In this document: piece after piece, positions 1 to 14,448 of the stretch
Layout of the letters: each line of letters begins with the position of its first letter
How positions within the stretch are numbered: position 1 is the stretch's first letter
Assembly (NCBI RefSeq): GCF_019303535.1
Contig: NZ_JACCIU010000001.1
Span: forward strand, 1 to 64,000
Direction of reading: 5' to 3'
Origin: Lactobacillus sp. Sy-1
GTDB taxonomy: Bacteria; Bacillota; Bacilli; Lactobacillales; Lactobacillaceae
DNA: 64,000 bases
Notes under the pieces: model-generated
Databases searched by the model: none
Told to the model about the DNA's origin: nothing
What the model saw: the letters and a program-made list of their open reading frames with translations, nothing else
Translations under genes and position numbers: made by a program

Positions 1-6
1 TAATTT

Positions 7-124
7 GCGTGGCAACGTCCTATCCTTGCAGGGGGCGATCCCCCAACTACTTTCGGCGTTCAAAAGCTTAACTACTGTGTTCGACATGGGAACAGGTGTA
101 TCCTTTTGGCCATCATCACCACAC
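7..124 (-). rRNA. rrf: 5S ribosomal RNA (copy 1)
   Basis: The minus strand reads as a typical Firmicutes 5S RNA of about 118 nt. The 5' side begins GUGUGGUGAUGAUGGC, the conserved CCGAAC-like loop and GUAGUU segments are present, and the 3' end GCCACGC pairs with the 5' end. It is the last gene of the left rRNA operon, about 70 nt after 23S. Whatever follows it (terminator, tRNAs) lies outside the window, and the DNA at 1-3 already differs from copy 2. Confidence 0.96.
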
Positions 125-196
125 TATTTAACTGTGAGAACTTCGTTCTCTCAAAACTAGATAATATTTTATTCTTCCCTGAGAACTACCTTACTT

Positions 197-4905
<4,709 letters not shown>

Positions 4906-5081
4906 AGATGAAAAGCTCAACGTTAGCTCTTCTTTAAATATTGTTACTTTTAAGCGAATTGACTTCGCATAAGATTTTTGTACTTCATATTAAATATGAA
5001 GTTCCTTACACATTTTTGTCATAATTTTGTTCAGTTTTCAAAGATCTACTTGAATGTGTCGCTCGTAACGACAACTATTTA

Positions 5082-5110
5082 ATAATATCAAATCATCAAC
5101 TGGATGTCAA
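5082..5110 (-). promoter_or_regulatory. rRNA promoter P2, copy 1
   Basis: The minus strand shows a consensus sigma-A promoter: -35 TTGACA (5105-5110), a 17-bp spacer and -10 TATTAT (5082-5087). It lies inside the repeated DNA and is conserved at 61681-61709. Confidence 0.9.
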
Positions 5111-5188
5111 CAACTTTTTAAAATTAAATTTGCTGTTCCAAATTAATAATCAACCATAATGGCTGCTATCAATTTATCAGCATTAACT

Positions 5189-5217
5189 ACTATACATTCA
5201 TTAAAGATAAAAGTCAA
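5189..5217 (-). promoter_or_regulatory. rRNA promoter P1, copy 1
   Basis: This is an outer promoter in unique DNA: -35 TTGACT (5212-5217), a 17-bp spacer and -10 TATAGT (5189-5194). Together with P2 it gives the tandem arrangement usual for rRNA operons. Its sequence differs from P1 of copy 2, so the two operons may respond differently. Confidence 0.82.
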
Positions 5218-5227
5218 CCAAGATAAT

Positions 5228-5262
5228 AAAAAAAGATGGAATTTTTTCAAATCCCATCTTTT
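5228..5262 (-). terminator. lysS terminator
   Basis: On the minus strand a 10-bp stem (AAGATGGGAT with ATTCCATCTT) is followed by a run of seven T. It sits between the lysS stop codon and rRNA promoter P1, separating lysS transcription from the rRNA operon. Confidence 0.85.
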
Positions 5263-5278
5263 GGTAACTAAATTAAAA

Positions 5279-6805
<1,527 letters not shown>

Positions 6806-6887
6806 TTAAAACCATGTGCCAGATTTCAACTTCGATATCAAGCATATTATATCATTTTTTAAAACTACTGGCGATTAACAGCCTAAA

Positions 6888-7892
6888 TTAAGCCATTCTA
6901 GCGGTCCGTTTAGCTTGCTTTTCAATGAACTTATCAAAAATCTCGTTCATTTCAGCTTCGGTATTGGCATTATTTAAAGCAGCTCTAGCTCTTGCCGAGT
7001 GGGAGATTCCCTTTAGGTAGTATGCAGCTTGGCCTCTGAATTCACGTGGGGCAACGTTATCACCCTTTAATTCAACGAGCCGGTGAAGATGTTCCTTAGC
7101 AGTTAAGATCTTTTCTTCAACGCTAGGTTCAGGAAGTAATTCACCAGTATCAAGATAGTGGGTCGTTTGCTTCAAAATCCATGGATTTCCTTCAACAGCT
7201 CTTCCCATCATTACTGCGTCTGCACCCACTTCTTCTAGCATTTGTTTTGCTTCTTGAGGGGTTCTTACGTCACCATTTCCCATGAATGGAATTGAGATAT
7301 GGTTAGCAACTTCATGTAAAATTTCCCAATTGGAGTGTCCTTGGTACATTTGAGCACGAGTCCGTCCATGCATGGCAAGTGCTGAAATACCAGCTTCTTG
7401 TGCAGCTAAGGCATTTTCAACCGCATATAGATGGTCGTTATCCCAACCAGTCCGCATTTTCAGGGTAACTGGTTTTTCAACGGCACTAGTGACCGCCTTA
7501 GCCATTTCATAAATCTTGTCTGGGTCTAAGAGCCACTTGGAACCAGCATCAGTTCTAATTACCTTATTAACTGGACAACCCATGTTGATATCAATAATAT
7601 CGGCATCAGTTTGTTGATCAATAAATTGAGCAGCTTGAACTAACGTTTCCTTACTACCACCAAAAATTTGAATACTCATTGGATGTTCTTCAGGATTAAC
7701 CCCAATCATCGTCATTGTCTTTTTATTACGGTACATTAACCCCCGGTCTGAAATCATTTCACAGACCACCAGGCCAGCCCCAAACTTCTTACAAATAATT
7801 CTAAAGGCAGAGTTTGTAACCCCAGCCATTGGTGCCACAACTACGCGGTTAGGAATTTCAATGTTACCAATTTTCCAACTATCGTTTTTCAT
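6888..7892 (-). CDS. dusB: tRNA-dihydrouridine synthase B
   Basis: This flavoenzyme reduces uridine to dihydrouridine in tRNA D-loops. The 334-aa product is a TIM barrel. The FMN-binding segment VVVAPMAGVTNSAFR is at residues about 17-31, and the catalytic cysteine is in NMGCPV (about residue 106). The C-terminal helical domain is intact. I place the start at ATG 7892, because AAGGAG lies 7 nt upstream and the protein then begins like other DusB proteins. The open frame continues further upstream but would overlap hslO. Only 10 bp separate it from the hslO stop codon, so the two genes are co-transcribed. Confidence 0.95.
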   Translation of the reverse strand: MKNDSWKIGNIEIPNRVVVAPMAGVTNSAFRIICKKFGAGLVVCEMISDRGLMYRNKKTMTMIGVNPEEHPMSIQIFGGSKETLVQAAQFIDQQTDADIIDINMGCPVNKVIRTDAGSKWLLDPDKIYEMAKAVTSAVEKPVTLKMRTGWDNDHLYAVENALAAQEAGISALAMHGRTRAQMYQGHSNWEILHEVANHISIPFMGNGDVRTPQEAKQMLEEVGADAVMMGRAVEGNPWILKQTTHYLDTGELLPEPSVEEKILTAKEHLHRLVELKGDNVAPREFRGQAAYYLKGISHSARARAALNNANTEAEMNEIFDKFIEKQAKRTARMA

Positions 7893-7902
7893 AAAATTCT
7901 CC

Positions 7903-8841
7903 TTATTCTTTTGGTTCCTGGTTTGAATCACCATTTTCAGCATCCAATTCAGCCCGCTTTTCACTTACGGCTAAAATGGACTTTAGTTCTTCTTCATCAT
8001 AATTATAACGAGCTCCACAAAAATGGCAAACTAATTCTGCACCATGGTCTTCATCAATAATCTTTTTAATTTCCGCAGGGTTAACCCGGGACAATGATTT
8101 GGCAAACTGCTTCTTAGAACAACTACAAGTAAATTCTACCGGGGTATCAGTTAAAATATCTAAGTTATCTTCACCAAAAATGAGGTTCAAAATATCCAAC
8201 GGCGTTTGTTCGGATAACAGTAGTTCTGAAACCATTGGAATTTCCTTCAATCGCTTTTCAAGTCGGTCGATTGCTTTATCGTCAGCGTCTGGAAGGGTCT
8301 GAATTAAATACCCCCCAGCAACCTTAATGGAGTTATCATCATTCACAAAAACGGAGACCCCAACGGCAGATGGGATTTGTTCTGATTGGGCTAGGTAATA
8401 AGTAAAATCATCACCAATCTCACCAGAAGCTAATGGGACACTACTGGAGTAAGGTTCGTCACCACCCATACTTTTCATTACCTGCATAAAACCATTGATT
8501 CCAACGGCTTTCCCAACATCAATTTTATGAACTTTATTGAGTGGGAGATGGACGTGTGGATTTTGAACATACCCTTTAACATGGCCCTTCGCATCTGCAT
8601 CAACCATGATGGTTCCAACTGGACCACCACCATTAATTTGAACGGTCATGGTTTCTTTTCCCTTTAAAACTGAAGCAGAAAGCAACAAGCTTCCTACCAA
8701 TGTCCGACCCAATGCAGCCGAAGATGCACTCCAAGTATCCTGCCGTTTTTGGGCTTCAGCTACCACACCCGTTGCATCAATCGCATAGGCTCTAAACATT
8801 CCATCCTTAGTAATACTTTTAACTAAATGATCTTTTTGCAT
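7903..8841 (-). CDS. hslO: Redox-regulated chaperone Hsp33
   Basis: Hsp33 is a cytosolic holdase activated by oxidation. The C-terminus carries the zinc/redox switch as a CxC pair (TCSCSK) and a CxxC pair (VCHFCG), all four cysteines being present. The N-terminal part (GMFRAYAID to GGYLIQTLPDA) matches the substrate-binding domain. The product is 312 aa from ATG 8841, which has GGGAGGA about 12 nt upstream. An ATG seven codons earlier has no ribosome-binding site. It is followed after 10 bp by dusB. A terminator separates it from ftsH, so a promoter overlapping that terminator probably serves hslO-dusB-lysS. Confidence 0.95.
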   Translation of the reverse strand: MQKDHLVKSITKDGMFRAYAIDATGVVAEAQKRQDTWSASSAALGRTLVGSLLLSASVLKGKETMTVQINGGGPVGTIMVDADAKGHVKGYVQNPHVHLPLNKVHKIDVGKAVGINGFMQVMKSMGGDEPYSSSVPLASGEIGDDFTYYLAQSEQIPSAVGVSVFVNDDNSIKVAGGYLIQTLPDADDKAIDRLEKRLKEIPMVSELLLSEQTPLDILNLIFGEDNLDILTDTPVEFTCSCSKKQFAKSLSRVNPAEIKKIIDEDHGAELVCHFCGARYNYDEEELKSILAVSEKRAELDAENGDSNQEPKE

Positions 8842-8874
8842 CGTATTAATTTGTCCTCCCATTAAATATAAATC

Positions 8875-8902
8875 ATTATATATATAAAAAACGTGAGTGC
8901 AA
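8875..8902 (-). promoter_or_regulatory. Candidate promoter for hslO-dusB-lysS
   Basis: -35 TTGCAC (8897-8902), a 16-bp spacer and -10 TATAAT (8875-8880), reading on the minus strand. It overlaps the descending arm and T-tract of the ftsH terminator. The spacer is 1 bp short of optimal. Confidence 0.5.
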
Positions 8903-8920
8903 TGTTTAACCCACGTCTTT
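8882..8920 (-). terminator. ftsH terminator
   Basis: The minus-strand stem ACGTGGGT/ACTCACGT, with a loop of about 10 nt, is followed by TTTTTT. It lies 10 nt after the ftsH stop codon. Confidence 0.75.
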
Positions 8921-8930
8921 TAGTAACATA

Positions 8931-10997
8931 TTAATCTTTATCACCATGGTTTCGGCTGTCGTTTACATCCTGGTCATGGTCGGCATCGTCTTGCTTTACC
9001 TGTTTTTCGGCTTCGGATTCAAATGAACGATCCTTTGCTTGTTCCTGCTTAGCTAATTCTTGCTTCGTTTCTTCAAAGGAAGCAGCTTCGCTAGGGTATT
9101 CGCTATCTTCAGTTGGCATCTTACCAGTCTTATAAAGACTAATAATTTGCTTTTCGTCAAGCGTTTCATACTTAAGTAATGCTTCTGCAATTACCTTGTG
9201 TTGTTCACGATGAGCTTCAATAATCTGCTTGGCAGTTTCGTGTCCTTCGTTTGTAATCCGACGAACTTCAGAATCAATCAAGGCAGCAGTTTCATCAGAG
9301 TACCGTGGTTGTGCATAGGCTTCTTGGTTCGGGTTCTCTAATTGAACCATCCCCAATTTAGCACTCATTCCATACTGAGTAACCATTGCCCGTGCAATGT
9401 TAGTAGCCTGTTCAAAATCATTAGAAGCTCCGGATGATTGAGAGTTGAAGATGATTTCTTCAGCGGTTCGACCACCCATCAAACCAGCAATTTGTTCCAT
9501 TGCGTTCTTCTTCGAAAGGAGTTGTTGATCTTCCTTAGGAAGCATAATAGCATAACCACCAGCTCGACCCCGCGGAACAATGGTAACCTTGTGCACTACT
9601 CGGGCATCGTTTAATACCAACCCGACGATGGTGTGTCCTGCTTCATGGTAGGCAACCGTCTTTTGTTCTTGTTGGTTTACAACCCGGTCCTTCTTAGCAG
9701 GCCCAGCAATTACCCGGTCCTCAGCTTCGTCCAATTCTTCAGGTCCAATTAACTTCTTATCGCGACGCGCAGCTAGTAAAGCAGCTTCGTTCAATAAGTT
9801 AGCTAAATCAGCACCAACAAACCCAGGGGTTTGCTTGGCGATTTCATGAAGGTCGATATTATCTGCTAATGGTTTGCCCTTAGCATGCACCTTTAAGATG
9901 GCTTCACGACCCTTAACGTCAGGACGACCAACTAATACCTTCCGGTCAAAACGACCCGGTCTAGTTAAGGCGTTATCTAAGACGTCAGCACGGTTAGTAG
10001 CAGCAATCACGATTACTCCTTCGTTACCACTAAAACCGTCCATTTCAACCAGTAACTGGTTCAAGGTTTGTTCACGTTCGTCGTGACCACCACCGGTCCC
10101 AGAACCACGCTTTCGACCAACGGCATCAATTTCATCAATAAAGATAATCGCAGGTGCTGATTTCTTAGCCTGTTCGAATAAGTCACGAACCCGACTAGCA
10201 CCAACCCCAACGAACATTTCAACAAAATCAGATCCAGAAATTGAGTAGAAAGGAACGTTAGCTTCCCCAGCAACCGCCTTAGCAAGTAAGGTTTTCCCAG
10301 TTCCAGGAGGTCCTTCTAAAAGGACCCCATGGGGAATTTTAGCACCTAAAGAAGAGTACTTCTTCGGATTCTTCAAAAATTCAACCACTTCTACTAATTC
10401 TTGCTTTTCTTCCTCTTCACCAGCAACGTCTGAAAAACGAACTTTGTTTTCCTTACTGTCAGTAGGCTTTGCCTTACTCTTGCTGAATTTCATGATACCA
10501 TTTCCGCCACCACGGCCGGCTTGGTTCATCATCATATAGAAGAAAAATACCAATAGAATCATCGGTAAAATATAAACAATCAAGTTTAACCAGATGCTAT
10601 TTGATTCAGCTGGTTTTACATTCATCTTCGTTCCAGATTGGCTTGCTGCTTTATTTACCTCTGAAACAGAAGCATTATTCTTTAAAATAGTCGTAGAAAA
10701 GTTAGTAACCTTGGTACTCTTAGCTGCTCCAAGGGTGAACGTGCTTTGGTTAGAATTACTTGCGGATTGTGCGCTTCGGTATTCACCAGTAATTTTATAC
10801 ACACCACCAGAAGGCTGAATTGAGAAGTTCTTAACTTTATCTGATTTTAATGAAGTTATGAATTGACTCGATTGGATTTGTTGAGTCTGGCCGCTATTGC
10901 CATTGCCACTAACGAAGTATAAAACCCCAATCAACAACATGGCAATAACAATATAGAACAGACTACTTCGGAATAGTCCATTTTTATTGTTTTTCAT
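8931..10997 (-). CDS. ftsH: ATP-dependent membrane zinc protease FtsH
   Basis: FtsH is a hexameric AAA+ protease anchored in the cell membrane that degrades misfolded membrane proteins and short-lived regulators. The 688-aa product has two membrane segments (about residues 11-30 and 136-157) around an extracytoplasmic domain. Walker A is GPPGTGKT (229-236) and Walker B is IIFIDEID (about 284-291). The arginine-finger region and the zinc site HEAGH (451-455) follow. The C-terminal tail is long and strongly charged, ending in Asp/His-rich sequence, and is probably disordered. The start has AGGAGG 6 nt upstream. It follows tilS-hpt in the usual Bacilli order. Confidence 0.97.
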   Translation of the reverse strand: MKNNKNGLFRSSLFYIVIAMLLIGVLYFVSGNGNSGQTQQIQSSQFITSLKSDKVKNFSIQPSGGVYKITGEYRSAQSASNSNQSTFTLGAAKSTKVTNFSTTILKNNASVSEVNKAASQSGTKMNVKPAESNSIWLNLIVYILPMILLVFFFYMMMNQAGRGGGNGIMKFSKSKAKPTDSKENKVRFSDVAGEEEEKQELVEVVEFLKNPKKYSSLGAKIPHGVLLEGPPGTGKTLLAKAVAGEANVPFYSISGSDFVEMFVGVGASRVRDLFEQAKKSAPAIIFIDEIDAVGRKRGSGTGGGHDEREQTLNQLLVEMDGFSGNEGVIVIAATNRADVLDNALTRPGRFDRKVLVGRPDVKGREAILKVHAKGKPLADNIDLHEIAKQTPGFVGADLANLLNEAALLAARRDKKLIGPEELDEAEDRVIAGPAKKDRVVNQQEQKTVAYHEAGHTIVGLVLNDARVVHKVTIVPRGRAGGYAIMLPKEDQQLLSKKNAMEQIAGLMGGRTAEEIIFNSQSSGASNDFEQATNIARAMVTQYGMSAKLGMVQLENPNQEAYAQPRYSDETAALIDSEVRRITNEGHETAKQIIEAHREQHKVIAEALLKYETLDEKQIISLYKTGKMPTEDSEYPSEAASFEETKQELAKQEQAKDRSFESEAEKQVKQDDADHDQDVNDSRNHGDKD

Positions 10998-11103
10998 TAA
11001 GTGCCTCCTAATTAACTGGTTACGATTAAATGGTAATTTTTACCGAAATCGTAAACTTATTTTACAAAAAATAATGATACCATGATTTTTACAAATCAAC
11101 TAA

Positions 11104-11646
11104 TCATTTGTTTTGGTAAACCTCAGGCTTCAAGACACCAATGTAAGGTAAGTTACGATACTTTCCTTGGTAGTCCAGTCCGTACCCCACTAAAAATTCA
11201 TTTGGGACGTCAATTCCAACGTAATCAACTGGTAATTCAACTACCCGTGCCTCTGGCTTGTCCACCAATGTACACATCTTAATTGACTTAGCGCCCCTAT
11301 TTTTTAGTAGGTCTTGAACATATTTAAGTGTCCGCCCGGTTTCAATGATGTCTTCAACGATAATCACGTCGCGATCCTTAACATCACTGTCTAAATCCTT
11401 AATCAATTCTACCTTTCCAGAAGACTTAGTGCCCCCATTATAACTAGACACATCGATAAAATCGATTGATAAGTACAAGTCCATGTAGCGAACGACGTCG
11501 GTCATAAAGAAGATGGCTCCGTTCAATACTCCAACTACTAGCGGTTCTTTCCCTTGATAATCCTTTGTAATCTGATCACCTAATCGCTTACAAACCTGTC
11601 GAATGTGCTCTTGATCACACACCGTTTTCAATATGTCGTTATTCAT
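11104..11646 (-). CDS. hpt: Hypoxanthine-guanine phosphoribosyltransferase
   Basis: The enzyme salvages hypoxanthine and guanine to IMP and GMP using PRPP. The 180-aa length is typical. The PRPP-binding motif is seen in VIIVEDIIETGRTL (about residues 94-107), and the C-terminal VDYVGIDVPNEFLVGYGLDY segment is characteristic of bacterial HPRT. Its start codon overlaps the tilS stop as ATGA, indicating translational coupling. The tilS-hpt-ftsH order is widely conserved. Confidence 0.96.
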   Translation of the reverse strand: MNNDILKTVCDQEHIRQVCKRLGDQITKDYQGKEPLVVGVLNGAIFFMTDVVRYMDLYLSIDFIDVSSYNGGTKSSGKVELIKDLDSDVKDRDVIIVEDIIETGRTLKYVQDLLKNRGAKSIKMCTLVDKPEARVVELPVDYVGIDVPNEFLVGYGLDYQGKYRNLPYIGVLKPEVYQNK

Positions 11647-13031
11647 GGAATTCTCCTCTCAAATTCAGTCCAGACCAATAGCTGAAGTGACATTCCCCCA
11701 CTATTTTCAATGGGAAAAGTAGAATCTTTATATCCCAATAACGAAATCACCCGATTTTGTTGGTCAACTAGAACTAATGCTTTTTTACGATCGGCACTAG
11801 CCACTTTTTGATCAATTAAAATCCGTTTAACTTTCTGATGACCACCTGACTTTAAAGTAATTCGATCCGTAGACTGCCAGGGTCTAATTACCAATGGCAA
11901 ACAAGCTACGCCTAGTTTAAAATCGGTAGTGCGGCCATCAGTTATTTTAGGGGCTTTTTGGCGTTCGAACACGCCAATTGTTACTCCACTATCAATCCGA
12001 TACCAATGGTTTAATCTTACCATAATTCGATTAATTTTGATTGCATTTTTCTTAACATTTTTACTAAATTCTAGTTTGAATTCATCATATGCTTTTACAA
12101 GCATCAAGTGTGCACCAATTGTAAATCGGCCCTGTGGTTTCTGAGCGTTATTTAAAATCTTGCTAACCATTTTAATTTGCTTATCGGTTAGCACTGGTTG
12201 CTGTGACAATTGCAGCCCGATTCCTTTTAATAGTTGATTCTGGATTGCCATTGGTAATTCTAAAAATGAGATGAGTTGGTATCCATTGGCGGTTTTCATT
12301 CGTTCCAACAGCTGCTGGATCATATATTGATTAGCATCGATTAAATTCGATAACTGCGTTGCAAAATTGGTTATGTTATTGATAACCTGTGGGTTTTCAC
12401 GCTCCATTAGCGGTAGGATTTGGTGTCGAATTCGATTCCGTTCAACAACGTCATCATGGTTAGTGGCGTCTTCGTACCACTTAATGCCCGCTTCCTGGGC
12501 ATATTGAATCAAGGTCGCCTTAGAAAATTGAAGAAGGGGCCGCACTAAAAAGCCATTTCCGAACGGCCGTTTCACCCTAATTGCCCGGAGTTGTTCTAAA
12601 TTGCCACCCCGAATTAACTTCATTAAAACGGTTTCCGCTTGATCATTTTGATGGTGTGCAGTAATCAGAAATTTCGCATCATTTGCTTGCATTACCCGTT
12701 TGAAAAAAGCATAGCGAACTTTACGGGCAGCCGATTCAACCCCTGCATCCGGGTGGAGTTCAGCAGGCCAGTTATCAACTGCTAATTGAATTCCATGCGT
12801 TTTACAATAATCAGTAATATATTCTTGTTCTACCTTACTAGCCGTCCTTAGTCCGTGATTAAAATGAGCCACGATAATTTTAGGCACATCAATTCGCAAG
12901 TGCTGAAGTAAATCAAGCAGGACCATTGAATCCACGCCAGTTGAAACTGCTACTACAACCGCTTGACCAGAGTGCCACCAATGATTCTGCTTAACCGTCC
13001 GTGCGAATTGCTTTCTTAACGATAGTTTCAT
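11643..13031 (-). CDS. tilS: tRNA(Ile)-lysidine synthetase
   Basis: TilS converts the wobble cytidine of the CAU-anticodon tRNA-Ile to lysidine so that it reads AUA codons, an essential step. The N-terminal PP-loop ATPase has its signature as VAVSTGVDSM (about residues 27-36), with Thr where SGG is more usual. Other conserved segments include HFNHGLR and TAHHQNDQAETVLM. C-terminal TilS domains follow to residue 462. The start at 13031 has GGGGGAG about 9 nt upstream. A strong terminator for the previous gene lies only about 20 bp upstream, so expression probably relies on readthrough or on a promoter I could not see. Confidence 0.94.
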   Translation of the reverse strand: MKLSLRKQFARTVKQNHWWHSGQAVVVAVSTGVDSMVLLDLLQHLRIDVPKIIVAHFNHGLRTASKVEQEYITDYCKTHGIQLAVDNWPAELHPDAGVESAARKVRYAFFKRVMQANDAKFLITAHHQNDQAETVLMKLIRGGNLEQLRAIRVKRPFGNGFLVRPLLQFSKATLIQYAQEAGIKWYEDATNHDDVVERNRIRHQILPLMERENPQVINNITNFATQLSNLIDANQYMIQQLLERMKTANGYQLISFLELPMAIQNQLLKGIGLQLSQQPVLTDKQIKMVSKILNNAQKPQGRFTIGAHLMLVKAYDEFKLEFSKNVKKNAIKINRIMVRLNHWYRIDSGVTIGVFERQKAPKITDGRTTDFKLGVACLPLVIRPWQSTDRITLKSGGHQKVKRILIDQKVASADRKKALVLVDQQNRVISLLGYKDSTFPIENSGGMSLQLLVWTEFERRIP

Positions 13032-13053
13032 TGATCTACTCCCCCCTAAAAAT

Positions 13054-13087
13054 AAAAAAGATTAAGGACCAGGCCTTAATCTTTTTA
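13054..13087 (-). terminator. Terminator between yabR and tilS
   Basis: A minus-strand stem of 11 bp (AAAGATTAAGG/CCTTAATCTTT), with a 6-nt loop, is followed by T-rich sequence. It ends just before the tilS ribosome-binding site, so it may act as a partial attenuator inside the operon. Confidence 0.85.
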
Positions 13088-13104
13088 AATTATTAATTTA
13101 GGAA

Positions 13105-13614
13105 TTAACTGCGCCGGCCACCACGACCACCACGTTTTCCTTCGGTATTCTTTTTAATTGTTGCTAAGCGACTATCACTTTGTTTCAGAAATTTAGACAT
13201 CATATCATCGAAGTTTTCTGACTTAGTATTATTATGATTAGCGGCACCTTCACTACGGTGGTTATTAAAGTGGTTATTATTTCCACCATGGCCATGGAAG
13301 TTTTTATGTTCTGAACTGCCATGGTGTTCGTTATGCGGACGGTTATGACTATTATTTTTGTCACCAGTGTGACTGTGTTCGTCATTTGCTTGTTTCATAG
13401 AAAGAGCAATCTTTCCATCATCGCCAACTTTTAAGACCTTAACATTTACCTGGTCACCGACCTTAAGTACATCGTGAATATCCTTAATAAAACCATCAGA
13501 AACTTCACTAATGTGTACTAAACCAGTCTTATGATCACCTAAATCTACGAAAGCCCCAAAATTAGTAATTCCAGAAACTTTACCGGGAATTTTTGCTCCA
13601 ACTTCAATTGCCAT
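13105..13614 (-). CDS. yabR: S1-domain RNA-binding protein (YabR-type)
   Basis: The first 75 or so residues form a single S1 OB-fold RNA-binding domain (GAKIPGKVSGITNFGAFVDL, then VHISEVSDGFIKD). The remainder is low-complexity: a His/Asn-rich stretch (residues about 78-125), a short helix-prone segment and a C-terminal RGGRGGRRS tail likely to bind RNA. The product is 169 aa, a little longer than B. subtilis YabR (about 130 aa as I recall). It lies between divIC and tilS as yabR does in Bacilli. AGGAGG lies 12 nt upstream of the ATG. The precise function is not established; a role in translation or RNA handling is inferred. Confidence 0.88.
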   Translation of the reverse strand: MAIEVGAKIPGKVSGITNFGAFVDLGDHKTGLVHISEVSDGFIKDIHDVLKVGDQVNVKVLKVGDDGKIALSMKQANDEHSHTGDKNNSHNRPHNEHHGSSEHKNFHGHGGNNNHFNNHRSEGAANHNNTKSENFDDMMSKFLKQSDSRLATIKKNTEGKRGGRGGRRS

Positions 13615-13697
13615 AAAAAAGTGTTTCCTCCTAATAATTAAGTGCTTTTAGTATAGCACCAAAACCAGCAATATTACATATTAAAAATTAAAAACGG

Positions 13698-14081
13698 TTA
13701 ATTTTGTGTAACATCTTTAGCCACGTCATTAGGTAGGCTATATACGGTTTCACCGTTCTTAGTGTAGTAGTACTTATCACGAATTAATTGTTCAACGTAT
13801 TCAGTATTATTAAGTTGCTTAACATTTAACTTCAACTCTTGATTATGGGCCTTAGCCTCAGCTAAGGTTTGCTTACTAACCTTAGTTTGGCGCTGAATTT
13901 CAGTAGTTTGCGAGCTAGCCTTAGCAATTCCAATAAATAACGGAATTGAAAATAACAAAAATAAAGCCGTCGCTAAGCTAACTCTTCTAAACTTCGGTTT
14001 ATTCATAAACGACCACTTAATTTTACGATAATGGCGCTTGGTATAGGCATTATTCAACCATTTAATATTACTATTTTTCAT
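13698..14081 (-). CDS. divIC: Septum formation initiator DivIC (FtsB family)
   Basis: DivIC is a bitopic division protein that joins FtsL and DivIB at the septum. The 127-aa product has a basic N-terminal cytoplasmic part, one membrane segment (about residues 35-54), an extracytoplasmic coiled coil and the C-terminal YVEQLIRDKYYYTKNGE block typical of DivIC/FtsB. The start is ATG 14081, preceded by GGGGGAA about 7 nt upstream. An ATG five codons earlier overlaps that site and is unlikely. It sits between rqcP and yabR as in other Bacilli. Confidence 0.93.
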   Translation of the reverse strand: MKNSNIKWLNNAYTKRHYRKIKWSFMNKPKFRRVSLATALFLLFSIPLFIGIAKASSQTTEIQRQTKVSKQTLAEAKAHNQELKLNVKQLNNTEYVEQLIRDKYYYTKNGETVYSLPNDVAKDVTQN

Positions 14082-14165
14082 AAATAATTCCCCCAAAAAT
14101 TATTCAATTAAATTTAGTATATCAATAAGTAGCCAAATTGTCTATTTTACTAGGAATGTAAGCGT

Positions 14166-14444
14166 TTAAAACTGTTCATTTTTATAATCATGCTCATAAT
14201 CTTCGCTCAAAACCTTATACATTTTGTCAGCATCAGCCTTTTTGGTGGTATCAGCTAATTGAACTACCTCAATCGTCAGGGTTTTATTTCCAAATTTAAT
14301 CACTAGTTGATCACGTGGACTGACGTTAGTTGAAGATTTAGCCACCCGGCCGTTAATTTCAATTCGGCCCTGGTCCGAAATGCTCTTCGCAACCGTTCTT
14401 CTTTTAATAATTCGTGAAATTTTTAAAAATTTATCTAATCTCAT
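14166..14444 (-). CDS. rqcP: S4-domain protein RqcP (YabO), ribosome quality control
   Basis: The 92-aa protein is a small S4 RNA-binding domain (MRLDKFLKISRIIKRRTVAK, then GRIEINGRVAKSS). In B. subtilis, RqcP (YabO) works with RqcH on stalled 50S subunits to make C-terminal alanine tails. Position between a yabM-like gene and divIC matches yabO. The start has GAAGGGA about 8 nt upstream and lies 4 nt after the stop codon of the preceding flippase-like gene. Function is assigned from domain and gene order. Confidence 0.9.
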   Translation of the reverse strand: MRLDKFLKISRIIKRRTVAKSISDQGRIEINGRVAKSSTNVSPRDQLVIKFGNKTLTIEVVQLADTTKKADADKMYKVLSEDYEHDYKNEQF

Positions 14445-14448
14445 AAAA

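Noticed and set aside
12925-12955. TilS signature STGVDS as a damaged active site
   Set aside because: The substitution is of the first Gly of SGG only, the rest of the PP-loop motif is intact, and I recall the same form in other lactobacilli, so it is probably a normal variant.
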